DNA from: Clonostachys chloroleuca
Taxonomy: Eukaryota > Ascomycota > Sordariomycetes > Hypocreales > Bionectriaceae
DNA length: 64,000 nt
Direction: 5' to 3'
NCBI GenBank assembly: GCA_037952775.1
Contig: JBANAY010000004.1
Coordinates: 5,642,001 to 5,706,000, forward strand
Shown piece by piece: positions 10,891-22,600 of the stretch; position 1 is the stretch's first letter, and each line of letters starts with the position of its first letter. Both the position numbers and the translations under genes were made by a program. The notes beneath the pieces are model-generated. The model worked only from the letters and a program-made list of their open reading frames with translations. It was not told where the DNA came from and ran no database searches.

Positions 10891-11838
10891 TCACTCGACG
10901 TCCCCAACACCCACGCCCACACTCGCTTCGGCCTCGTGGAGGTGATCCGCCGCCCCTGCGCTCTCCTTCAGCTCGGCCATCCGATTGAGCCAAGCGAGGT
11001 ATGTTTGCCAGCCGATGGCAATAACGCCAGAGAACAGGCTGCGGTACTGGATCGGGATGAAGGTGAAGGTGAAGGCGGTCACCCATGGCCAGAACTTGCA
11101 CGAGTTGACCATGCTCGTCGGGACGGTGTTGTAGACGCGCTCGAGGACCTCGGAGGGTGTACAGCCGGAGAGGACGGCCTGGGATCCGAAGAAGTAGGTG
11201 TTGAAGGTCGGTGTGAAGAGCAGCTGGCTCACGACGATCTTGGTTGCGATGGAGAGGATATGCGACGAGTAGTTGAAGCTGTGCGAGAGCCACACGAACC
11301 TAGACAGGATCAACAAAGTCAGACAAAGGATATGAGAGGTACAGAAGGAACCAGGGGCATACCAGAGGTAGCTGGGAATGGCACTGCCTCCGCCAATAAT
11401 GAGGCTTCGGAGTGTGCGCTTCGGGTCGTACTCGTCGCCGCCGATGGTCTGGGCGCATCTATCGGAGATGAAGTAGATGACCAGGACACTGAAAAACTGC
11501 GTGACCCATGGCCGACGGCGCTGCGCGCGACCGTAGGCGGAGGCAAGAGAGGTCAGAGGACCGAGGCGTTGCCATATCGGTAGCGGGGGAATGGTGTTGG
11601 GCACGGGGATTGGATCCTCCTCGAGCGGCTGCGGCTTCACATCCTTCTTGTTCTCGTTTGGATTCGGGGTCGGAGTCGACGATGAAGAGTACGGCCGAGC
11701 GTTTACGATGCGGAATGTCGGCAGGCCCAGCTGAACCGGTCGAGGCTGGATGCGATGGTGCAGCGGCAGTCGATGGCTGTTGTGCAGCTGCGCCAAAGTG
11801 CGTCGGACCGGGACAATGAGAAATCCCGGGCGCAACAT
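10891..11838 (-). CDS. Mpv17/PMP22 family membrane protein
   Basis: Exons 11838-11363 and 11299-10891 with a 63-nt intron (GTATGC...TCTAG), giving 294 residues. The Arg-rich N-terminus (MLRPGFLIVPVRRTL, RIQPRPVQLG) lacks acidic residues and looks like a mitochondrial presequence; a Pro/Lys-rich linker follows. The family region starts at RAQRRRPWVTQFFSVLVIYF, contains SDRCAQTIGG, YDPKRTLRSLIIGG and the C-terminal signature CKFWPWVTAFTFTFIPIQYR, then IGWQTYLAW. Mpv17/PMP22 proteins (yeast Sym1) are four-span proteins of the inner mitochondrial or peroxisomal membrane thought to form channels; here the presequence favours mitochondria. The intron has no in-frame stop, so an unspliced transcript would simply carry 21 extra residues. 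Confidence 0.9.
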   Translation of the reverse strand: MLRPGFLIVPVRRTLAQLHNSHRLPLHHRIQPRPVQLGLPTFRIVNARPYSSSSTPTPNPNENKKDVKPQPLEEDPIPVPNTIPPLPIWQRLGPLTSLASAYGRAQRRRPWVTQFFSVLVIYFISDRCAQTIGGDEYDPKRTLRSLIIGGGSAIPSYLWYAPGSFCTSHILCLTLLILSRFVWLSHSFNYSSHILSIATKIVVSQLLFTPTFNTYFFGSQAVLSGCTPSEVLERVYNTVPTSMVNSCKFWPWVTAFTFTFIPIQYRSLFSGVIAIGWQTYLAWLNRMAELKESAGAADHLHEAEASVGVGVGDVE

Positions 11839-12613
11839 TTTTTTTCTGGCTGCGTGTTACCGGTACGTCATCTGTAGGGGTCAATGAGCACGCGAGCAGC
11901 AAACCGTTACCAGACCAAGGACGTCGATTAGAATGGAAATAGAAAGTAATAACCTGGCAAACCCGTCCTTGGATCGGGACACCTCCCGTATCAATTACTT
12001 ATCTATGGTAAATTAATAATCTGGAGGCGAAATGTCGAAATAGCGCACCCCAAGAATCCTCTGTGGAGAGACAGCCGCGGTAATGAGATTGATCCCTGAA
12101 TGAGTCAACTTGGTGCCCTGAAAGCCTAATAAAACCCCTAAATCGATCCGATGATCTAACTGATTGCAGCAATTTGTCGCCTAGATCCGCGCCGATCCGT
12201 TATTACCGAGCCGTTCTGTTGCGATGTTCGGGGAGGCCTTCCCGTTACATTTATTTGTGAGAGCAGTCGCAGCGCGGATGAGTACCATTGATCTTTTCGG
12301 TCGTCCCAAAAAGTGCATTTGCTACTTTATAGTGAAGACGCTACTCAAAGATAAGTAAAGAGAACAAGGATGAGCATTCTTTTCGTGATATCATACTTGT
12401 CTCCTCGGATATGGACCTCAAGTACAACGACTATAGGGTAGTCTCGGATCCGAGGCCCGACTGGAGAGAGTGGGGAAGAACGAGCTTCGGACAATTCATG
12501 ATCACCTTGTCGACAATAGAGTTGTAGAAAGGTAAGTCAGCAGCTGTCATCATGTAGCAGTACAGCCTCACAGCCAAATTAGCTATCGCGGCCCAATCGT
12601 CATCCTCACCGCC
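11839..12613. other. Intergenic region
   Basis: Upstream region of the Mpv17-family gene, and 5' flank of the DUF885 pseudogene. AT content rises around 12000-12400. No gene is supported. Confidence 0.35.
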
Positions 12614-13900
12614 ATGTCTCAATCTCAACCACCATCGTCTGTGGCGACCGGCGGCAATTCGGAATTTGCACTCTCCAATCCCGTCAAAAACAGACGCATC
12701 CCACGCTGAGGCCATCCCCGTCTGTGTGCGTCGTGTGACGGCTGACCTCGACGAGCTTGACCTCTACTACAACCCCTCAACGCGCCTCGTAGGTATGCCA
12801 AAATCAAGGAGTAGTGCTCATCCGAGCTCTCAGACATCAAGGACCTTCTATTGGACTCCCTTTCGCAGCAGGACAAGGTGGGTGTCGTTCTCCTGACACG
12901 CCTTCTTGAACATCTCAGCCGCCATCAGATCCTCGTAGAAGAACCCCACCGCAAGGTGCAGCCGCTCGTCCTCTTCGAACCTCCATCACAGCCCTGCGCA
13001 AAGCGAGGCAGGATTGCCTGTCAATGCAAGCCGAGCAGGCTGCCCACGGCCTGAACGAGATCCGAACCTCCATTGTCCCGATTCAAACCGACATCCAAGC
13101 CGGTAGAATCAGTACCAGCAAGTCAACGGCTCATCAGGCTACTAAGGTAATTGGGAGTTTGCGCGGCTACCTCCAAGAGTGGTTTGACTTCAACTCCGCC
13201 TACGATCCAAGCTTCGATTGGTCGGCCGCCACTCCTTGACAGGCTGTTGACGCAGCCCCTGTTGGCTACATAGACACCATCCTGTCGACCATAGCTGGCA
13301 TCGATCCGGGAAATGGCGGCCACGTGAATTGTCGGCGAGCCCATCGGCTGTGCTATGCTTCCTGTCCGAACTCTCTCACGAAATGATCCCCTACACCCCC
13401 GAAGAGCTCCTCTCCATCGCCCACAAGGAATACAATCGCTGCCTGCTCGAGATGAAAGCCTTCTCCAACGAGCTCGGCTTCGGAAACGACTGAAAAGGCC
13501 CCTCGGAATAGCCAAGACCTAATCCGTCCCCAGCGGCAAGCAGACCGACCTCGTCCGCCTCCTCTTCAACGAAGTCACCGCTTATGTCCAGCACAACGAC
13601 CTCGTCACCGTCCCGACCCTCGCCGCCTTCACTTGGCGCATCTTCACCCTCACCCCCTCCCCAGCAGCGCACCGCCCCCTTCTTCCTCGGTGGCCAGTCC
13701 ATCCTCGTCGCCAGCCCGGCCTCCTCCATGGCCCAGCCCCTCAAGGCCGCAGAGAACGGCGGATGGAATGCCGGCGGAGATGATCAAGGCGTTGCTGCTG
13801 AGGGGAGGCGCTATCTCCGGGGTACTAGACAAGATGGAGGTTTTACGATTGAGAAAGGTAGGGAGACGTCGTTTATGAAACGTGATTTTGGATTTTGATA
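12614..13900 (+). pseudogene. Decayed, truncated DUF885-family gene
   Basis: Fragments in several forward frames line up in order with the DUF885 family. At about 12800-12960 YAKIKE is followed by a TAG stop (12812) and then SSELSDIKDLLLDSLSQQDK. At 13024-13239 SMQAEQAAHGLNEI, IGSLRGYLQEWFDFNSAYDP and FDWSAATP end in TGA (13237), where the family usually continues. At about 13376-13493 LSHEMIPYTPEELLSIAHKE, LEMKAFSNELGFGND end in TGA where the family has Trp. At about 13530-13740 PSGKQTDLVRLLFNEVTAYV, HNDLVTVPTLAAFTWRIFTL and, after another frame change, PFFLGGQSILVASPASSMAQ. The C-terminal half with the HExxPGHH-like metal motif of intact DUF885 proteins is missing; it ends in unrelated residues near 13900. 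Multiple stops, shifts and truncation make this a genuine relic rather than a sequencing artefact. Confidence 0.85.
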
Positions 13901-14132
13901 GCTAAGTCGACAAAGCCTCAGACCTGAGCAACGCTGCGCTGTGCATGAGACGCTCTTGTATCAACTGAGATGCTTGATATCTATGTATACAAGAAAATGT
14001 GCGAACCGAAATAAAAAGACAAAGGGAATATAACGACCGAAGACATAAATCAATGAAGGTGTAGTATGGCGCCAGACGCCGAACCAGCTCGTGGAACTTT
14101 TCGTCCACCAAGACAGTTCATATTGTAACTGC

Positions 14133-16210
14133 TCAAAAATCGATCTCATCTGCCTCCGTGAAGCCGAGTCCACTGTCAGGGCGCCTCCTCTTGCTGCTGC
14201 CGCCCAATCTGGGAAACACAATTCCGGAGAGGGAGTCTTTTGGGGATGAGCTCGACTCGCCAGCCTCACCGGTTCCACTGCTCGCCGCGAGAAGCTCCTC
14301 GCTTCTCTTCATCACCTTCTGCAGCTCCCCCATTGCCTCCCTTAAACTCTGGTTCTCCCTCTCAACGTGCCCGTGATCGGCTCTCAGCCTGCAGATGGTC
14401 TCGTATGCAGACCGCAGCGAGGAGTTGACCCTGTCCACCTCGTCGCGGAGCTCCTTGACCCGAGCATCCCGCAGCGCCAGAGCCTCGCCGGAGCGACGGT
14501 TGACGCTATCAAGGTGCTTCTTCCGGCTCGCCTGGACCACCTCCAGCTCGTCCTGCAAGTCCGACGCCCGCCGGGAGGCAGCCTCGAGCTTGCCCTCGAG
14601 CTCAGAGATGGACGCTTCCCTCTCCGCGATGGTGCTGTTCTTGGCGGTGGACTCGCTCTCCATCCTTTCCACGAGCTGCTCCAGCTGGGAAATGTCGCGG
14701 AGGTACCCCTCCACGGCCCCCTTGAGCCTGTCGTTTGCGACTTCGAGCTCCTTGATGTTGTCGGTTTTACTCGCGACCTGACCTTCCTTGTTGGCCAGAT
14801 CGGCCTTGAGGTCGTCCATGACCGAGACGCGGGAGTCGAGCTGCTTGCGCAGGCTCAGTTCGATGGCGTGATACTCGTCGATGGCATCGTCGCCCTCCTT
14901 GACCTTGCGTGCCAGCTCACGCAGCCTCACCAGGAGCAGGTCGAGCACCTCGGCGCTTCGAGACGTGAGAGGGAGTGTGATCTCCCCTGGTGTGAGATAC
15001 TCGAGCTCCAGACGAGCAGCCCGGAATGACGTTGCGAGAGAGGTGAGCATCTCGGAGGCGTCGTTTCCTGGGTACCCGAGTGCGGATATCGTGGTTGTGA
15101 GGGAAGTGAGCGCTGCGGCGCGATCGGACAGTGTCCGCATCACAGCGTCGACTTGCTTCTCCACTGTCTCTGGGCCCCAGACGACGACAACAGTGTCGTC
15201 TCCATCGGCGACGGTGGAATCCCGCGGGAGCCGCCTTGAAATTCTTTCGAGCAGTGACAGCTGTGAGTCTAGTGTCTCTGAAAGCTTTCTGGCTTCTCGC
15301 TGCAGTGACTCCCTCTCCGCCTGCGCCACGGGATCGGGAAGGCTAGCCTGGACGCCAGCAGTAGTTGTTGCAGGTAGCTCCGGCTGCCTTTCTGGCGTGA
15401 GGGCAAGACGAGGAGGATTGAAGCGACCCATGGTTGGTGTGCCCGGTCCATAGGGAGGGGGACTCGTGGCGGGTGGTGTTGGGAATGAGGAGCGCGCTCT
15501 TGACGGGGTACTACACACGAGTTGTGCCATGGTCGCGTCACCGAACTGATCCTGGTCATCGGCATCAAACCCACGAGACCGATGATGAGTTGAGGGGGAA
15601 CGCCAAAGGTCCAGTCCATGGGGCTGCTCTCCCGGAGATCCTGGCGGCTGCGGGCCTCTCTCAGTTCGGCCTCAAGATCGTTGACCTGCTGCTCAAGCTC
15701 CCATAGCCGGTCGTTATCAACGATGATGGTGGCGTTTTGCAGCTCATAGATCTCCCGGTCCCGCAGGCGGAGCTCGTCCCTTAACTGGGCAATTTGCGAT
15801 TTGGCCTGTTGGCTGGAACGACGGTGGGTAAAGTCCAGCTTCTCTAGAGCGGTGCGCAGGGCCGAGCGGCGCTGGTGACGGTCCACTCTGCCGTCAATGA
15901 CATGGCGAAGGCCTGGTGTATTGGGGCCGTCACGAGAAGCTGCGTCTGTGAATCTGTTTGTGCTGGAAGAAGAAGGCGTTGTGGCCGGTGCTGATACACG
16001 ACGTCGATTGCTGGTTGGGGTGGTGAGGACTGTACGACGGACCATCGGTGTCAGACCGGTGGCCGCAGAGTCTGAGAAACGAACATGGCGTTTGCGACGA
16101 GGAGTCTTGGCCTCGGGGACTGCATCGGGCTCCGACTTGATCCTGACGCCAAAGTTGCTGCGACGGCCGCGCCGAAGAGCGAGCGGGACGTTATCACCAA
16201 CGGCATCCAT
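14133..16210 (-). CDS. Coiled-coil protein, one frame break at a C run
   Basis: It begins at ATG 16210 (MDAVGDNVPLALRRGRRSNF). Residues 1-120 are basic and Ser/Pro-rich with KTPRRKRHVRFSD, nuclear-localisation-like. Residues 125-195 form a coiled coil (AKSQIAQLRDELRLRDREIY). At 15594-15598 a run of five G (+ strand) marks a frame change; adding one C continues the protein as PPSTHHRSRGFDADDQDQFG into AQLVCSTPSRARSSFPTPP. The rest is a long coiled coil (VSVMDDLKADLANKEGQVAS, ISQLEQLVERMESESTAK) ending with PRLGGSSKRRRPDSGLGF. The restored length is about 692 residues. A 50-nt GT...CAG intron (15601-15552) would also restore frame but has a poor donor. Probably a nuclear, chromosome or spindle-associated scaffold by composition only; no family is claimed. 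Confidence 0.7.
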
Positions 16211-17032
16211 TGCTCATGCAGACAATGCAGGACAGCACAGGCCAGGCAACCACCATGTAAGATATGGCTCCGGGGTGGGAATAGGATGGGACGAAACCGC
16301 GTGAGATGAAAGAAAGGACGCTGACAAAGAAGATGATGCGTCAATGGAGGGCCGTCCTTAAAAACAGGCGTCGAATGGAAAACAACAATGGCCAGACGTG
16401 TTTCACGGCACGAGGTGCAACCATCAGATCGTGAATCGTGAATACGGGGCATTACTGGCCAACCGCGAACGGCAGCCACTAAACGACAGGGGATCGGCGC
16501 GGCCTACAGCGGGCCTTCAGTGGGCCTGCCGCCGACGCGGGTGCCTAAGTCCAGTAATTTGGCGGCGACCGCGATTTCCCAGGCGGCGTTGTTGTTTACT
16601 TTCTGCCCGATGCGGCTAGTGCGGGGCTGGCCCTCGATGTAGCTGGCTGGTATCTTCACGCGAATTTCTCCACAGAGACTACCGCTATTGTACTTCCATG
16701 CAAGCTGTATGCGAACGGGCGGAAGCACTGAGGCGACCCAGACGCAACCCTCGTTGCACGCGTGTGGGTTGTTTGTTTTGTTGATGCCCGTTTATTCATT
16801 GAATGGCAAGTCATGAAAGCAGTGCCAGGGTGCGACATGTGGCGACTAGTCCATGTCTTGTCTTTTATCTTGGTTTTATGTTGAGCGATAGTACGTGGGA
16901 ATGATGCCAGTCTCTCGGGTTGTATTCAGTCGATGTCAAGCTCCGAGCAGTATACCAAGCTTGCATTTGATTTCAAATAACCCCATATAACATACTTCCT
17001 GTGTCTCCATTGTATCTTGTGTCCTCTCCATG
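16211..17032. other. Intergenic region
   Basis: Promoter of the coiled-coil gene (left part) and 3' flank of the Zn2Cys6 regulator (right part). No supported gene. Confidence 0.35.
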
Positions 17033-19190
17033 TCAAGGTTCAAACTCCTTCATCCACGTGGACCACAGATCCTGAGTTGGCTGGTCCAGTTCTGACCACC
17101 ACTGCTCTGTAGACCCTCCCACGATTGACCAGTCAATATTCGAGTCCCCGAGCGGAACTGGCCCCAGCACGCTTTGCGAAGGTGCCTCCATGGCCACGTC
17201 ACTCTGAAGCATCGGGCTTGGCTCTTCGACCGGTTGAGCACTCCGCGGGGTTGGACCAGGGGTCGGTCCTCCTCTGAAACTGGCGATCTTCTCAGCAATC
17301 TTTATTTCAAATTCGGATATCAGCTTGCGCATCCGCATTGCTGGTATTGATGTGTCTCCGTAGGATCCAAAAACCTCGCCCGCCAATCCCAGTGCCTTCC
17401 GGGCGCTGGGCGTTGGCGGACACAGCGGGTTGGCGGCAGCAAACGCAGCCAACGCGTAGGCGGCGTTCTGCTGCCATTCAAAAGCTTGGTAGCAGCCTGT
17501 CAAGATATCCGTCTCACCGTGGATCTGGTGAATTATGCTTGTGAGGGTGTAGGCGTGATTGACGCACGAGATGCCGTTTTCATCACTATTGAATGTTCCT
17601 CGATTTTGCTTGGGTGAGAAGTGAAAGAAGACGCGTAAAAGTGTGACGCAGAAATCATGATACTGGCACTCGAGGACCACTCGCTGGCGCTGAAGCCACT
17701 GAGGGTCGCTGTCGTCAAACTCCAATGGAGCCCGCCGCGTTGAGAAGGATTCCATATATCCCTTGCGTGGGATCCTGAGCTGGGCCGGGACTTGGGCCGA
17801 CCATGTCTTTAGCCTGTTCATTTGGTCCTTCATGAAGTGAGCACATTTGTCACGGATGATGGGGTCAGTGTATAAGTCGGTGGCTCCTTCGGCCGTATCA
17901 AGGATCTGGTTGCAATGCCCAAGGAACGTTGTGGCAATATCTTCCACTAGGGTACAGAGATGAGCCACTTGCTCGTGGAAGATGAACCAACTGAAATCAA
18001 TGGTCGAGGATGATGTTGTGGCCTCCAGGGACTGCTGAGCCATGCCGGATGGCCGTCTTTCAAATCTACCCAACCTCATAGAAAATCTTGTCTGGAGTGT
18101 TCGGAGGCAGTTACGAATCCGTGGCACTAGCTTCTGCTGAAGAGAGTCATCGTGATCGAGACTGAGCATAGAGAGGCTACACTCGGCTAGTTTGGTTGTG
18201 GTATAGGCTGCATTGTGGTACCCGGCGTAAGAGAGGTATATTGCGCAGAATAAGTGGCACTGGACTGATTTGATGGTGGGAAAATCCATGCCTGTATCTA
18301 ATGCGCTCTTGCAGCGTTGATAGAATGCACTTCCCCCCAAGCAGGAGTGCTCTGCAGGCTGGCGAGGTAGAGTCTCATCTTGTGGCATGAATGATAATGC
18401 ATATTGGATGTTCATTGCCAGAACGATGTCAACTAGTGGATCCGGGCGTCTGGTTGATGAAGCTTCCTCTGTGTGCCAGAGTGATGCATAGAGCTCTCGA
18501 AACTCGGATTCATCTATGGCCGGATAGTTAACGTGGTAGCAAAGCCAATGTAGGTCAAGGAAGTGGTCCTGGGCCATTTTGCCAACACCGTCACAACATT
18601 CGGAAAGGGTGGTTGTGTCCCATACTGGGAAGTCTGCAAGCGAAACTCGGGGGTCTGCGTCAATCTCAAGGTACTGCGAGATGCGTTCACTGAAGTACTG
18701 CAGTGAGAATGGCCCATACCGTATCCCTTTCACAGTAGTTCCTTTCCACTTTTCCAAGACCGGATGGAATGGTACTGATGTGCTGTTATGTGAATCACTA
18801 GAGGGAGGGCTGACAAGAGCCGGGGATATTGCAGCCTGTTGGCTTGGCCGTTGTTCCCGTTCCGCCTCAAGGTCTTGAACTCGTTGTCGAAGACGATCAA
18901 TCTCTCTAAGAGAGGGTGAGCATGTGTCAGTGGCAGAGAAAACTCAATTTTGAACCAATCAGGTTCTCTTACATTGTTGCAGTATTTAATCCCCTAAATT
19001 CGGTCGATCCCTCAAAGACACACTGTCGTCCTGACTGAACACAATTTCTGCATGGTCTTGATGTGTCGCATTTGACCCGGCCTAACCTGCAGCCATCGCA
19101 GGCACGCTGAACTTGAGCGCGCCGAGCTTTCTTCGGTTTCCGGGCCAGTTGTGGGTTCTCAGAAATGGTTCCGTGAAATTTGGAGAACAT
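17033..19190 (-). CDS. Zn(II)2Cys6 transcription factor, candidate regulator of the adjacent transporter
   Basis: Exon 1 is 19190-18973, intron 18972-18906 (67 nt, GTAAGA...CTTAG), exon 2 18905-17033; 696 residues. The ATG at 19190 is chosen because the longer frame upstream has no ATG. A complete zinc cluster sits near the N-terminus, with spacing C-x2-C-x6-C-x5-C-x2-C-x6-C (CDGCRLGRVKCDTSRPCRNC then VQSGRQC), preceded by basic RKPKKARRAQVQR. The intron falls just after it, before a heptad dimerisation segment IDRLRQRVQDLEAEREQ. The middle region (HWLCYHVNYPAIDESEF, ALSFMPQDETLPRQPAEHS) fits the fungal-specific transcription factor domain. It lies 449 bp from the 3' end of the PDR transporter on the same strand. 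A cluster-specific activator role is inference, supported by repeated CGGAG elements in the transporter/SDR promoter. Confidence 0.9.
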
Positions 19191-19639
19191 GGTATCCTCC
19201 ACGGGACTTTAAGACCATCCTACCATTCTTAGGTCATAGAGGTCAGGGAGGTATGGATGGAAGTTGGACCTTGGCGCTGAGCGAAGATGCTCATACAGTG
19301 ATTTGTCAGCGTGAGATGATTACATAATCCATACTGACAAGCTCTCGCCTCCACTAACACAATCATTCAGCATCTGCCACTCTTGAACGTTGCACTGCCA
19401 AGACTCCTTTTTTTAGTAGGCTCTTGATGATTTCGAGATGATTTTCATTTACAGGTCTATATTAGAATGTTTCCTGGATATATTATTTGGTTTTTGAGCT
19501 AGAAATGACTCCATTTACCGCCATCACGCACGATTACTTGGCAGACAAGCGATGGTTCAACAGGACATTGGAATTGAATATAGAGATATCATCATAATAA
19601 TATGATAAAAATAAGCTAATCATTTTATGAGGTGAGATT
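19191..19639. other. Promoter of Zn2Cys6 regulator
   Basis: A 449-bp region between the regulator start and the end of the ABC transporter gene, both on the minus strand. AT-rich toward 19430-19620, consistent with the transporter 3' untranslated region. No other feature. Confidence 0.35.
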
Positions 19640-22600
19640 CTAACGCCTCCACTTGTGAATCTTGGTGAGATAAATCAAAGCCATGACGCCAAGATAATTG
19701 AATGCAATGAAGGCGAGGAAAACCCCCACGTCTCGCCATCTATTTCCAAACGTCCAATCATATTGCTTCAACTAAGATTTAACTCGTTAGTTTAACTCAC
19801 AGGAATTGAGCTGCAAAGGTAACTCACATAGCTGTCTCCGTCTTTGTAGCGACAATAACGGCACATCTCCATATCATCTGGGTTCATTACATATCCGGAG
19901 GCGCTCTCCAACCACTCGTAGGCATAGTCGATGCAGGTCGTATTGCTAGGCGGCACAAACTCGAAAGTTTCTGCATCTGAGCAGGTAATTTCTAGGCCAT
20001 GTGCCAGAACCGCAGCCGTACCCTCACTAAAATAGAACAGCGGGTTCAGGTCGTAATACCATTTCCAGCCAGCTGGTGTAAGCGGCTTGGGGCTCAGAGT
20101 ACCGGATAGTGTGTTGAGGAACATGAAGCAGAACCCATTTGCCACGAAAGAAGACTCTAAGCTGGGCATGACGCTGGCAACTAGTTGAGCAAGGCTGTGG
20201 ACAAAGACGTGGAACAACTCGAACATGAGGAACGAGTAACCAGCGCGGTCGGAACTGGTGAAATAGCCAACGGGATAGTACCATACCAGCCAGTAAACCA
20301 ATCCAGTTATCAGAGCGAAGGGTAGTTCCACGAGAATGGCTGACAAAACCATGACAAGCCAGCTGTATGACATAGAGTCCTTGTCCCTGAGGAGGAAGAT
20401 ATCCCTGAATGAAAAGAATCGCACCTCCGTTTGAAGGGCCAAGGGTGGTCCCACAATCATAGCCACGAAAGCGCTGAATATCCGGTTGTACATGCCATCA
20501 CCAGTATCGGGAGAGTTGAGGTATGAGAGACCGTTGACTAGTCCATTGCTCAGATTTAAAAACAGCTTTGCAGCAAAATAATCTGGGTCTCTCCAAGTAA
20601 ACAGCCACGCTCGTCGCAAAACGACTGATAACTGGGATACGAAAGAAACAGCATAACGGCCTCTTGATTGCATCTCCAAGGAGCTCTGAACATCTTTCGG
20701 TTGAATTTTCTCCTTTTGTTGAGGGTCTGATGTGGATGCCTTGCTTTGGTCCCAGGTGGTGGCCCAGTCGATGGTGTTGGTCGAGCGTGATCCCGCTCCA
20801 ACGATATCAAGAATATACTCGGCAGGATTCTGTTTCTCCCCATAGCTAACGTGGCTCTGGTTTTGGAAGTATTCCAGTGCGGCTGAGCAGCCGTCACCTA
20901 GAGGTCCGTCATAAGCTACACGCCCCCCTCTGACCAGTAGCACGAGGTGATCAAAATACTCGATCACTTCACCAGCCGGCTGATGAATCGTACATAGGAT
21001 AGTCTGACCGGCGTCTGCGAGCTTTCTAAGCAAGCGAACAATATGAAGTGCTGACTGTCCATCTAGACCAGATGTTGGCTCATCCAAGAAGAGGACTTCG
21101 GGTAAGGCTGCGAGCTCTACCCCAATGGACACTCTTCGTCGCTGCTCCAAAGTGAGCCCAGCACCGGGAAACCCGACAAGCGCTTCAGCAAGGCCATCGA
21201 GTTCTAGCAGGGATATGAGTTTCTCCACGTAGCCGTACTTTTCTTCGTTGGATACACTAGAGGGCCGGCGGAGTCGTGCTGTCATCTGAAGGGCTTCCCG
21301 GACTGTTTGTGAGGGCAGGTGTATGTCCTGTTGCTGGACATACCCCATGAACCTCGTGAAAGATTTGGGAAGTGGGCTACCGTCAATCGAAAGCTGGCCA
21401 CTCATCTTTCCAAAGTCGATCCGGCCAGCTAGAGTGTTAAGCAACGTTGTCTACATGATATTAGAGGAGCATCTGACTGTAAATTCTGAAGAGGCCATAC
21501 CTTTCCAGCGCCTGAGACGCCCATGAGTGCGGTGAGATGGTTGGGATGGACAGAGCCTGCGACATTCGGTTTAGCTATTGCAGGTCATGCGTAGGGGGGA
21601 GGTCTTACCGCTCAAGCTGTCCAAGAGCACTTTTTCCTTCCCATCAGACTCAATGCGAAGGCAGAGGTTATCCCATGCCAGGGTACGCCCGGAGTGTGTT
21701 TCCATCTGATGAGTGTTTACTTCTGTAGGAAAAGTACCTTGTGTAGATACTTGGGTTCCGTCTGATGAGCCGCTCTCGATGTCTGTCTCTGCCACATTAA
21801 ATTTGTTTGTGCCTTTACGCTCCGCTGGCCACGTTTGTTTTCGATACAAGACGGTGGCGGCAGTACCAGCTGCAGGCTTATGAAGCTCCATCCCGATCCC
21901 AGTGCAAACTGCGAAGAAGAGGAAAATGGCAATATTGATACCGACGTTCCTCCATAGGTGAGATGCGTCTAGCCCATATTGTTCCCGGACAAACTCTGAT
22001 CCTAGAACACTCGCTTGACCCGGAAGGGCGCCCTTGACGGCACAAACCTGGTTGGTCAAGTTGACGTAGTTGGGACCTGTTGGGACCAAGTCTGAATCGC
22101 TGCACTGATACTCCAAGTTGGAGAATTCGTTGACGACAATTGATTCCCACGAGTAGTATAGTGGCTTCGAACGGTATCAGCTCGTTTGTCGCTTCTCTTT
22201 AATGAATGTGTGGGGTATAACTCACGTTGATGTACTTGATCCAAAATAACCATCCCTGCATCTGTGGCGGAGGGATATACAAACCAGTATATATAACCCC
22301 GAGGTTGAAGATGACCCCAACGGGGAGAACAGCCCAGCTCATACTCTTGCTCAATATACCCACCGTACGAAAGATCATACTCAGAGCCATATTTTCAACA
22401 TACAATACGAGAAACCAAGTCAAAAACTTGCCGGCATCATACTGGAAACCTGTGAGAAAATATTGTGGGATGTTGTAGCTGATGGTGACAATTTTCCAAA
22501 TCATGTCCGTCGTGACGAGCCCAAGCGCATATGACATGGGACGATAGAATCCATATTGTTTCTGGCGGGCCACTAGAGATCGCGTGGCGAACGTGTTTCC

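Noticed and set aside
14367..15029. Long open frame antisense to the coiled-coil gene
   Set aside because: Mirror of a GC-rich coding strand; no motif of its own, while the minus strand has clear heptad periodicity.
15552..15601. 50-nt intron in the coiled-coil gene
   Set aside because: It restores the frame, but the donor GTTCCC is poor and one added C in the run at 15594-15598 gives a longer natural continuation.
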